Notes: generated from the sequence alone by a model not told the origin. A DNA stretch of 5,269 nt from Desulforhopalus sp. (GCA_023231425.1 JALNVI010000116.1:1-5269), one strand, 5' to 3'. Shown: positions 1-5,003, counted from the first letter of the stretch. Numbers and translations are program-made.

Positions 1-20
1 AAAGGAGACAGGAAAAAGCA
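1..20 (-). repeat. partial composite repeat at window edge
   Basis: Read on the minus strand, these bases give TGCTTTTTCCTGTCTCCTTT. This matches the distal part (GCTTTTCCCTGTCTCC) of the composite repeat seen at 451-548. It is probably the end of an inverted copy that continues outside the window. The match is short and in simple sequence, so confidence is moderate. Confidence 0.45.
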
Positions 21-118
21 GGGCAACAAAACCCGATGACATCCGTTGTGATATGAAACGCCTGTTGTGCTGGAGAGTCCCTTGTGAAAAATGGAACGAC
101 AAAAGAACTTTATATATA

Positions 119-173
119 AATGCTTTCGCGTTCTTCGTGATAAAAAAGGCCCTTCCCGTCTTTTGCTTTTACC
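119..173 (+). repeat. composite intergenic repeat, copy A
   Basis: The copy starts with AATGC, then GCGTTCTTCGTG, then a run of A, then CCCTTCCCGTCTTTTGC. Positions 128-170 are nearly identical to 191-232 of copy B, with a one-base length difference in the A run and a few substitutions. This copy lacks the GTCTCCT heptamers at its distal end and runs directly into copy B. No reading frame here looks like protein. Confidence 0.8.
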
Positions 174-264
174 TTTCTTCGCGTTTCTTCGCGTTCTTCG
201 TGGTAAAAAGGCCCTTCCCGTCTTTTGCCTTTCCCTTTCTCCCGTCTCCTTTCTCCTGTCTCCC
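174..264 (+). repeat. composite intergenic repeat, copy B
   Basis: This is a fuller copy with modules in fixed order: CTTCGCG repeats, GTTCTTCGTGGTAAAAA, CCCTTCCCGTCTTTTGCC, then heptamers of the GTCTCCT type at 244-264 (GTCTCCT, TTCTCCT, GTCTCCC). It follows copy A head to tail with a period of about 63 bases. A T-run and the hairpin at 306-350 come after it. Confidence 0.8.
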
Positions 265-305
265 TTTTTTTTCGTCCTTTCCGCCTGTAAATTACAAAAT
301 CTTCA

Positions 306-350
306 GGGTACCTTGAAACAGCTTGTATTTCGTTCATATTCAAGGGTCCC
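306..350 (+). terminator. hairpin with CCTTGAA/TTCAAGG core
   Basis: GGGTACCTTGAA (306-317) and TTCAAGGGTCCC (339-350) are complementary at 10 of 12 positions, with a 21-base loop, and are followed by TTTATTC on the plus strand. It resembles a weak intrinsic terminator, but no plus-strand gene precedes it inside the window. It may instead be a repeated palindromic unit, since the terminator at 561-606 has the same core. Confidence 0.4.
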
Positions 351-360
351 TTTATTCTCA

Positions 361-416
361 AATGCTTTTGTTTTCCTTCCCGTTTCTTTGCGGTAAAAAA
401 GCAGTTCTCCCAGCCT
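361..416 (+). repeat. composite intergenic repeat, copy C (diverged)
   Basis: The copy starts with AATGCTTTTG, as does the reverse complement of copy E. It then has CCTTCCCGTTTCTTTGCGGTAAAAAA. The distal part is diverged (GCAGTTCTCCCAG) and the heptamers are missing, so it looks like an older or truncated copy. Confidence 0.6.
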
Positions 417-450
417 TCATGTTTTTAGTCTCTTCACAATAAAAAGCTGT

Positions 451-548
451 AATGCCTTTCTTCGCGTTCCTTTACGTTCTTCGCGGTAAAAAATTGCCTT
501 ACCGTCCTTTGCTTTTCCCTGTCTCCTGTCTCCTGTCTCCCTTCTCCT
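451..548 (+). repeat. composite intergenic repeat, copy D with tandem heptamers
   Basis: This is the most complete copy: AATGC, CTTTCTTCGCG, GTTCTTCGCGGTAAAAAATT, an accordingly spaced CCGTC-TTTGCTTTTCCC block, then four tandem heptamers at 521-548 (GTCTCCT twice, GTCTCCC, TTCTCCT). Positions 477-526 match the reverse complement of 5000-5049 at 44 of 50 bases by manual alignment. The copy ends just before the operon terminator. Confidence 0.85.
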
Positions 549-560
549 TTTACGTCCCAA

Positions 561-606
561 AACCTTGAAGAATCAAAGGACCCAACAGGCTCGATTCTTC
601 AAGGTT
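561..606 (-). terminator. probable terminator of the three-gene operon
   Basis: Perfect 14-base inverted arms (561-574 and 593-606, core CCTTGAAGAATC) enclose an 18-base loop. On the minus strand the hairpin begins about 9 bases after the transporter stop codon and ends in GGTTTT. The T tract is short (four T), so termination may be imperfect or partly Rho-dependent. The arms are long and symmetric, so the element could also act on plus-strand transcripts. Confidence 0.7.
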
Positions 607-615
607 CCCTTTCCC

Positions 616-2091
616 TTACACGTATATTTTCATACCCATCAGCGGCCAGATAACAGAAACTGCAAGCCAGACAACTCCCATAAGCATGACACTGGCAAGC
701 GCACCGTATCTGAAAAATTCCCCTGCAGTAAACTGCTTCGAGCTGTAGGCGATGGCGTTTGGTGCCGCCCCGACCAGCAGCAGGAAGGGCATACCTGCAG
801 TAATGAGGGAGCTGAAGAGAATAACTTCACCGCTCACACCGAGGTAAGGTGCAATAACCAGCGCCACCGGCAGAGAGATGGCGATAGCCGCCACGTTCAT
901 GATGAAGTTGGTCATTATCATGACAAAGAAGGACATCCCCAGGATGAAGACAATGCCGGGGGAGGATTTGAACAACGTCAGCCAGTGGACAGCCATCCAT
1001 TTCGCAGCGCCCGTATCCCAGAGACAGAAACCGATAGACATGGCACCGGCAAAGAGCAGAATAATGTTCCAGGGAATCTCCTCCAGGTCGTCCACAGAGA
1101 GGATGTTGAGGACGAAAAAGGCGATGGTGGAAAGCAGCAGTACGGCGGTTTTGTGCAGCCCGGAAAAAGCCGGGATAAAGTTTTTGAGAGCAATGACGAG
1201 AATGGTGAGAAAGACGATGCTGAGCCCCAAAACCTCATTACGACTCCAGCCTCCGAGATTGTGATACATGGTCTTCGAGCGCTCCTGCAGACCCGGTACG
1301 CTCTTTTGTTCCGGCTTGAAGAAAAACATTATAAAAAGCCAGAGAAGAAAGACCATCAGCCAGCCAACCGGCAACATATACTTGGTGAGGGTGAAGAAAC
1401 TGATATCAATATGCATGATATCTTTATAAAAACCGAGAGCCACAGCACCGCGGGCGGCACCAAGCAGGGTAATAATAGAACCGGCACCGGCCACCCAGGC
1501 CATGCCGATGAACAATCCCTTCCCGAAACGGGTGGGATGATCGCCGTCCGCGTAAAGCGCATGGATGGTCATCAGCAGTGGAAACATGGTGGCAGCAACG
1601 GCCGTATGCGCCATGAGATGGGTCAGCGCAGCGGTCATCACAAAACAGCCAAGGTAAATGTTCGAGGTCTTCTCCCCTACGATGGAGAGCATTTTGTAGG
1701 CGATACGTTTTGTCAGGCCCGTCTTGGTGAAAACCATTCCGAAGACGATGGAACCAAAGATAAAGAGCACCGACGGGTCCATAAAATCATTGAAAGCGAC
1801 TTTCGGCTCACGGATCATAAAAAGGGCCTGCAGCGCTCCGATGGCGAGACTGGTGATACCAATGGGCACCACTTCAAAAACCCACCAGACGGCAGCGAGA
1901 AGAAAGATGCCGATCGCCCCTTTGGCCGCTGTGCCCAGTTCAAAATGTTTCCCAAGCGGATCAATGGCGTCCGGCCACGGCGGGCAGTAATAGACAAAAA
2001 GAAAGAGCCCAATTCCGAGCAGGATAAAAAACCACCGCTTCAGGTCAATGCCTTGACCTTCTACCGCTTCCGCGGCCTCTGCTGCAATCAT
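616..2091 (-). CDS. DASS/SLC13 family anion (sodium:sulfate-type) transporter
   Basis: Predicted inner-membrane secondary transporter of 491 aa, full length for the DASS/SLC13 family, which moves sulfate or di- and tricarboxylates, usually with Na+. It has a short soluble N-terminus (residues 1-18) and then about a dozen hydrophobic segments, starting near 19-37, 57-75, 105-122 and 145-180. Family landmarks include WNIILLFAGAMSIG (341-354) and the second-repeat signature GAAPNAIAYSS (441-451). The corresponding first-repeat site reads LLGAARGAVA (209-218) in place of the usual GTPPN. The two Ser-Asn-Thr motifs of the family are altered to Ala-His-Thr (161-163) and Met-Asn-Val (398-400), so substrate and coupling ion cannot be assigned safely. 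Sulfate is a guess from the likely sulfate-reducer context. The start is supported by ACGGAGG six bases upstream. It is the last gene of the operon, 107 bases after the receiver gene, and is followed by a strong hairpin. Confidence 0.93.
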   Translation of the reverse strand: MIAAEAAEAVEGQGIDLKRWFFILLGIGLFLFVYYCPPWPDAIDPLGKHFELGTAAKGAIGIFLLAAVWWVFEVVPIGITSLAIGALQALFMIREPKVAFNDFMDPSVLFIFGSIVFGMVFTKTGLTKRIAYKMLSIVGEKTSNIYLGCFVMTAALTHLMAHTAVAATMFPLLMTIHALYADGDHPTRFGKGLFIGMAWVAGAGSIITLLGAARGAVALGFYKDIMHIDISFFTLTKYMLPVGWLMVFLLWLFIMFFFKPEQKSVPGLQERSKTMYHNLGGWSRNEVLGLSIVFLTILVIALKNFIPAFSGLHKTAVLLLSTIAFFVLNILSVDDLEEIPWNIILLFAGAMSIGFCLWDTGAAKWMAVHWLTLFKSSPGIVFILGMSFFVMIMTNFIMNVAAIAISLPVALVIAPYLGVSGEVILFSSLITAGMPFLLLVGAAPNAIAYSSKQFTAGEFFRYGALASVMLMGVVWLAVSVIWPLMGMKIYV

Positions 2092-2142
2092 GATTAACCT
2101 CCGTAAATATGTTTGAGGACCGGGAACGCACCTTTCCTCTTC

Positions 2143-2168
2143 GCGCCGATGGCGCCGGAAAAATTCCG
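2143..2168 (-). other. two abutting small stem-loops in the intergenic mRNA
   Basis: GCGCC (2143-2147) pairs with GGCGC (2151-2155) around a 3-base loop. CGGAA (2156-2160) pairs with TTCCG (2164-2168) around AAA. The two 5-bp hairpins touch each other inside the 107-base gap between the receiver gene and the transporter gene. There is no T tract, so they are not a terminator. They could tune mRNA stability or the level of transporter relative to the regulators. Stems this short can arise by chance. Confidence 0.35.
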
Positions 2169-2198
2169 CCTCTGTTGCACATCAGGAATACTCTTTAT

Positions 2199-2639
2199 TT
2201 ACCAGCTTTTACTCTTCAAAATATGCTGAATCTCCTCTTCCGAGCGCTCCAGCAGACGGTCCATGCGTGCCTCTTTGGCCGCACGAATGGCCGCCATCAA
2301 AGCCTGAAGATCCACCGGCTTTTCGAGATAATCGGTGGCCCCGCTCTTCATCGCCTCAATCCCACTTTTTACTGAGGAGTGTCCGGTGAGCATGATAACT
2401 TCGAGGTCAGGCCGTTTCTCCTTCACCCGACGCAGGGTTTCAAGGCCATCAATACCCGGCATGGAAAGATCCACCACAGCGACATCAATGGAGTGATCAT
2501 CAACCGCACTCACCGCATCCTCGCCATTGACTACGGGAACCACATCAAGCCCGCGAGCCTCCAGACGCCGGGTCATGAGATCGACAAAATCTGTTTCGTC
2601 ATCAACAATTAATACTTTGGTTGCCATCAGGCTGGTCAT
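2199..2639 (-). CDS. stand-alone response-regulator receiver protein
   Basis: A 146-aa protein made almost entirely of one CheY-like receiver domain (residues 6-122). It has the acidic pair D13/D14, phospho-acceptor D57 (VVDLSMPG), T85 in MLTGH and K107 in EKPVD, so it should be phosphorylated by a histidine kinase; none is encoded here. There is no DNA-binding or enzymatic output domain. Residues 123-146 form a charged, probably helical tail (RMDRLLERSEEEIQHI) that may mediate contacts. It lies 66 bases after the fusion gene and 107 bases before the transporter gene, on the same strand. The likely role is phosphorelay or protein-protein control of its operon partners; this is inference. The MLTGH and KPVD blocks resemble those of the fusion's receiver, which suggests relatedness but is not proof of duplication. 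Confidence 0.93.
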   Translation of the reverse strand: MTSLMATKVLIVDDETDFVDLMTRRLEARGLDVVPVVNGEDAVSAVDDHSIDVAVVDLSMPGIDGLETLRRVKEKRPDLEVIMLTGHSSVKSGIEAMKSGATDYLEKPVDLQALMAAIRAAKEARMDRLLERSEEEIQHILKSKSW

Positions 2640-2644
2640 ATCGT

Positions 2645-2650
2645 CTCCTT
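2645..2650 (-). promoter_or_regulatory. Shine-Dalgarno site deciding the receiver start
   Basis: AAGGAG lies 5 bases before the ATG at 2639. The internal ATG four codons later (2627) has no such site, so the start giving MTSLMATK is preferred. Confidence 0.8.
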
Positions 2651-2705
2651 GTTTTCTCTACGGGAAATCCTCTTCCCTTTTCGTTCATCTTCGAGGGCCC
2701 TTTTG

Positions 2706-3935
2706 TCAGGCGTCTCCCTCAATGCCCTTAAGCTTTTCATCGGCCACCTTTTTATACGCCTTATCAATCACCTCAGTAAGTTCTTTGATATCCACAGGTT
2801 TTTGCAGGTAGGCAAAGGCTCCCATATTGAGACAGGTAGCGCGGTCATCCTCGGAACCATGACCCGTGAGAACAATGATCTCAATTTCCGGCTTCGCCTT
2901 TTTCGTCTTTTCAAGCACCTCAAGGCCCTGAACTCCGGGCATTTTGAGGTCGAGAACCATCACGTCCGGGGTTTCGGTCTCAAGGCACTCCAGCGCCTGC
3001 TCACCGTCAAACACCGGATAACTGCCGTATTGACGGGTAACAAGACGCTCAGAAAGCGTCTGAACAAACTCCCTTTCATCATCCACCAGCAGCACTTTCG
3101 GTGGCAGGGTAAACTGCTGATCGCGGATGATAGAGACGGCAGAGTCGCCACTGGCGAGCACTTCTATACCCTGTACCCCTTCCACCGATGAAATAACCCC
3201 GCGCATGGTCTCCGCGAGACGCGTGAAATTGAAAGAGGATTTATTCACCTTGAGCGTGACACAACCGTTTTCGCAGAGAACAGTGGGGGTATACCCTTTC
3301 AAGACCAGCGCCAGTTCGGCATCGGCCGCGATACCGAAATCTCTGGCAGCCTGTCGGGAGGCCTCTGCAGGCAGGATACCGGGCCGGTGATAGTGCTCAA
3401 GGATGAGCTGGGCCATCTCCCGTGCGGTCAATTCACCAGCGGGAATGCTGATATCATAAAGAGAGGTATCGATAAAGGGTTTTCCATGGATCAACATGGA
3501 GAAATCGAGCGCCTCATCATCACACTTTTTCAGCAGCTTCTCGGCACCCTTCTCCGTCATCCCCTCCTCAAGCGCCCGCTGAATACGGTTCCTTTTTTCA
3601 TCAAATACCGCCACCCGCAATACATGGGTAACCGCCGACGGCACCAGCAGAGCGGAGAGGCCACAAAGAATGATTCCATCCTCCAGCAGCACTTTAGCAA
3701 CTGCTGTTTTCAGCCAGGCCTGCGCCCGCTCTTTCTCAAGGGTAAATTGATTAAAAACCGATTTTGTCCCGAAAACCGCCCGTTGCACCTTCTTCAGATC
3801 CATGGCAGAACGGCGCGCCACATCTTCAAGGAGATCAACATCGCAGACAAGGGTATAACCCGTGGTCGCAGCAAGCTGCTTTTTCAGCTCTTCTTCCAGG
3901 ACAAAGTTACAATAAAACAATGCTATAGATGACAT
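2706..3935 (-). CDS. cytidylate-kinase-like (P-loop lost) / BON-like / receiver fusion
   Basis: A 409-aa cytosolic protein with no signal peptide. Residues 1-182 follow the cytidylate-kinase-like family pattern: an initial strand and helix, a buried segment (GIILCGLSALL, 87-97), HVLRV (104-108), a basic stretch R115/R117/R120, KKCDDEA (136-142) and LYDISI (159-164). The place where active kinases have a GxxGxGK P-loop reads FYCNFVLEEELKK (7-19), with no glycine, so ATP-dependent phosphoryl transfer is unlikely. The arginine of the family's GR motif is also replaced (CGLS, 91-94). Residues about 192-262 weakly resemble a BON domain (NGCVTLKV, then VEGVQGIEVL). Residues 279-396 are a complete receiver domain with D285/D286, phospho-acceptor D329, T357 and K379. 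The start has AGGAG six bases upstream. It is the first gene of the transporter operon. Likely role: a sensor-type regulator combining ligand or partner binding with phosphorylation. The kinase-like assignment is good; the BON assignment is tentative. Confidence 0.85.
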   Translation of the reverse strand: MSSIALFYCNFVLEEELKKQLAATTGYTLVCDVDLLEDVARRSAMDLKKVQRAVFGTKSVFNQFTLEKERAQAWLKTAVAKVLLEDGIILCGLSALLVPSAVTHVLRVAVFDEKRNRIQRALEEGMTEKGAEKLLKKCDDEALDFSMLIHGKPFIDTSLYDISIPAGELTAREMAQLILEHYHRPGILPAEASRQAARDFGIAADAELALVLKGYTPTVLCENGCVTLKVNKSSFNFTRLAETMRGVISSVEGVQGIEVLASGDSAVSIIRDQQFTLPPKVLLVDDEREFVQTLSERLVTRQYGSYPVFDGEQALECLETETPDVMVLDLKMPGVQGLEVLEKTKKAKPEIEIIVLTGHGSEDDRATCLNMGAFAYLQKPVDIKELTEVIDKAYKKVADEKLKGIEGDA

Positions 3936-3984
3936 GCCATACTCCTGTACTGAGGTTAGAGGGAAAACAGCGACCGACGTTCAC

Positions 3985-3996
3985 TGTCTTAAGACA
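3985..3996. promoter_or_regulatory. 12-bp perfect palindrome at predicted operon start
   Basis: TGTCTTAAGACA is perfectly self-complementary. It covers the position (about 3993) where a sigma-54 promoter at 4004-4019 would start transcription. It could be an operator or just part of the 5' leader. No known factor site is recognised. Confidence 0.4.
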
Positions 3997-4003
3997 TTTT
4001 CAA

Positions 4004-4019
4004 AGCACAAATCATGCCA
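4004..4019 (-). promoter_or_regulatory. sigma-54-type (-24/-12) promoter for the operon
   Basis: On the minus strand the sequence TGGCATGATTTGTGCT matches the consensus TGGCACG-N4-TTGCW at 10 of 12 fixed positions. The essential GG and GC are correctly spaced. Transcription would start near 3993, leaving a leader of about 58 bases before the fusion gene. No competing sigma-70 promoter is obvious in front of that gene. Sigma-54 promoters require an enhancer-binding activator, and none is encoded in this window. Confidence 0.6.
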
Positions 4020-4033
4020 GAAATTACAGGGAC

Positions 4034-4086
4034 AAAAAAAACCTCTCTTTTCAGTGTGTTAACGCGGAAACACAAAAAAAAGAGGT
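4034..4086 (-). terminator. strong intrinsic terminator upstream of the operon promoter
   Basis: ACCTCT (4041-4046) pairs with AGAGGT (4081-4086), TTTT (4048-4051) with AAAA (4077-4080), and TGTGTT (4055-4060) with AACACA (4069-4074). This gives about 16 bp with one bulge and one small internal loop, and an 8-base loop. On the minus strand it is followed by seven T. It would stop minus-strand transcripts arriving from beyond 4086 just before the sigma-54 promoter. Plus-strand flanks are only moderately T-rich (CTTCTTTTCTTTC). Confidence 0.75.
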
Positions 4087-4142
4087 CTTCTTTTCTTTCA
4101 GAATAACAAGGGGTAAGAGGAGGGGCAAGACAATTCGAAACA

Positions 4143-4206
4143 CTTAGAAACAGCATCAGCTCCATCTTAGAACAAAACGGAACATCTTTATATGGAACAG
4201 TCTAAG
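4143..4206. repeat. CTTAGAA direct and inverted repeats
   Basis: CTTAGAA occurs at 4143-4149 and 4166-4172, and the inverse TCTAAG at 4201-4206. The group lies 125-200 bases upstream of the sigma-54 promoter, the distance typical of enhancer sites for sigma-54 activators. The 4166-4171/4201-4206 pair could also form a 6-bp stem in a minus-strand RNA. Function is inferred from position only. Confidence 0.35.
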
Positions 4207-4274
4207 GACGAAAGGAATATGATAAAAAGTGACTCGAGGTGGTAAAAAAGACGGTTCCTGTCAAATTTGCTCAT
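4188..4274 (-). CDS. possible 28-aa peptide (small gene or leader ORF)
   Basis: ATG at 4274 opens 28 codons ending in TAA at 4188. AAGGA lies seven bases upstream of the start, a good ribosome-binding distance. The peptide has a polar, basic start (MSKFDRNRLFYHLE) and a hydrophobic second half (SLFIIFLSSLDCSI), which could be a short membrane or amphipathic helix. The strong minus-strand terminator at 4034-4086 lies downstream and otherwise has no gene to serve. I recognise no family, and a chance ORF of this length is quite possible. Confidence 0.25.
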   Translation of the reverse strand: MSKFDRNRLFYHLESLFIIFLSSLDCSI

Positions 4275-4284
4275 AATCCTGTCC

Positions 4285-4312
4285 TTGAAAAACAGTGTAA
4301 TTACAGTATGCT
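4285..4312 (+). promoter_or_regulatory. candidate sigma-70 promoter with palindromic spacer
   Basis: TTGAAA (4285-4290), a 16-base spacer, then TATGCT (4307-4312) read toward the small exported-protein gene. The spacer contains the perfect 10-bp palindrome TGTAATTACA (4296-4305), a plausible repressor site. If used, it gives a leader of over 200 bases before the gene. The -10 match is only 4 of 6. Confidence 0.35.
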
Positions 4313-4400
4313 ATGGACTCTTTAATGGGGATAAAAACCCCTTTCCCAGCATGGTACCTTGAATAGCCAGCCTTTTGCCCATCTTCTTTGTTACAGTTAA

Positions 4401-4482
4401 AAATTTATCCTCCGACAAAGCGAGGAACGAGACGTCGAGGGAAGCGATAGACTCCGATATCAAACATGCCTGTGATAAATTT
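4401..4482. repeat. 82-bp element with 9-bp terminal inverted repeats
   Basis: AAATTTATC (4401-4409) and GATAAATTT (4474-4482) are perfect inverted ends. The interior is more GC-rich than its flanks and has small inverted pairs, such as TCCTC (4408-4412) with GAGGA (4422-4426). No target-site duplication is clear. It could be a small non-autonomous mobile or palindromic repeat, or a structured leader segment of the downstream gene. Confidence 0.4.
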
Positions 4483-4535
4483 CCTCCTCCCCCTCAGATA
4501 TGAACGGGAGACACGGTTCTTGAAAGTACCATTAT

Positions 4536-4964
4536 ATGATGAAAAAATTCTCAAAGAGAAACTCTATGAAAAAAGCACTTTTTTTCTGCCTCACCGCAGC
4601 AATTGCCCTGCAGGTCACCACCGCCTTCACCACTGATAACACCGACCCCACTCCTGAAGAGATTCAGAAAGCGCAAACCATGCGCGACCTGGCCATCAAG
4701 GCAGGTGCAGACAAGATCAGCGACGAGCAGATTATCGCCCTCGCGGCCCAGAGCATGCCGAAAGAAGTTTCCCCCGAGCAGCGCAAACAGATCGAACAGG
4801 CAGTTATCTGCTCCCATCATAAAATTGCTGATCTGAGCTACAGAAAACCGATTAAAGACTTCGCCAGATTCACTTCCAACACAAAGTACCAGCAGGAAAT
4901 TAAAGAGCAGATCGACAGTGAATGCCATCTGGCCCAGTTGAACGCCATCATGGGCAAGAAATAA
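4536..4964 (+). CDS. small exported protein of unknown function
   Basis: A 142-aa protein. A typical signal peptide begins at M11 (MKKALFFCLTAAIALQVTTA), so the true start may be 4566, giving 132 aa. Neither start has a strong ribosome-binding site: GAAAG lies about 10 bases before 4536 and AGAG seven bases before 4566. The mature part is hydrophilic and mostly helical (TPEEIQKAQTMRDLAIKAGADK and following, about residues 39-140). It has two cysteines, C92 (VICSHH) and C130 (SECHLA), which could form a disulfide or bind metal with H94/H95. C18 lies inside the signal peptide without a proper lipobox, so a lipoprotein is unlikely. Codon use (many C/G third positions) supports real coding. It is divergent from the transporter operon and about 600 bases from it; a functional link is not shown. 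No family recognised. Confidence 0.75.
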   Translation: MMKKFSKRNSMKKALFFCLTAAIALQVTTAFTTDNTDPTPEEIQKAQTMRDLAIKAGADKISDEQIIALAAQSMPKEVSPEQRKQIEQAVICSHHKIADLSYRKPIKDFARFTSNTKYQQEIKEQIDSECHLAQLNAIMGKK

Positions 4965-4968
4965 GGAA

Positions 4969-5003
4969 CTCCTCAAAAACCCGTGGAAAACGGGAACGGG
5001 GAG
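4969..5003 (+). terminator. hairpin after the small exported-protein gene
   Basis: CCCGT (4980-4984) pairs with ACGGG (4990-4994) around GGAAA. An outer CTCC (4969-4972) can pair with GGAG (5000-5003). It starts just after the stop codon but lacks a T tract, so it is at best a weak or Rho-assisted terminator or an mRNA 3' end stabiliser. Confidence 0.35.

Noticed and set aside
53..396. Overlapping open frames of 83-101 codons in the left intergenic region, on both strands
   Set aside because: They run through the composite repeats, give low-complexity F/P/S/R- or K/R/E/G-rich peptides, and lack a gene-like codon pattern.
521..548. Tandem heptamers considered as a CRISPR array or origin iterons
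   Set aside because: The units are adjoining 7-mers without spacers, and they occur inside a repeat found at several other places, with no cas or replication gene nearby.
565..2097. A 510-codon open frame on the plus strand, antisense to the whole transporter gene
   Set aside because: Its product is extremely rich in H, Q, D, E, K and R with no domain pattern, as expected from the complement of membrane-segment codons. The minus-strand frame has clear DASS motifs and a strong ribosome-binding site.
2175..2179. TTGCA before the transporter considered as a second sigma-54 -12 element
   Set aside because: It reads on the plus strand, away from the transporter, and no -24 GG element lies at the required spacing.
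3929..4147. A 72-codon plus-strand frame upstream of the operon
   Set aside because: It crosses the sigma-54 site and the strong terminator hairpin, has low-complexity lysine-rich content and lacks a ribosome-binding site.
4241..4262. A TTGACA hexamer on the minus strand (4257-4262) considered as a strong promoter
   Set aside because: No acceptable -10 hexamer lies 15-19 bases downstream, so the consensus -35 alone is not enough.
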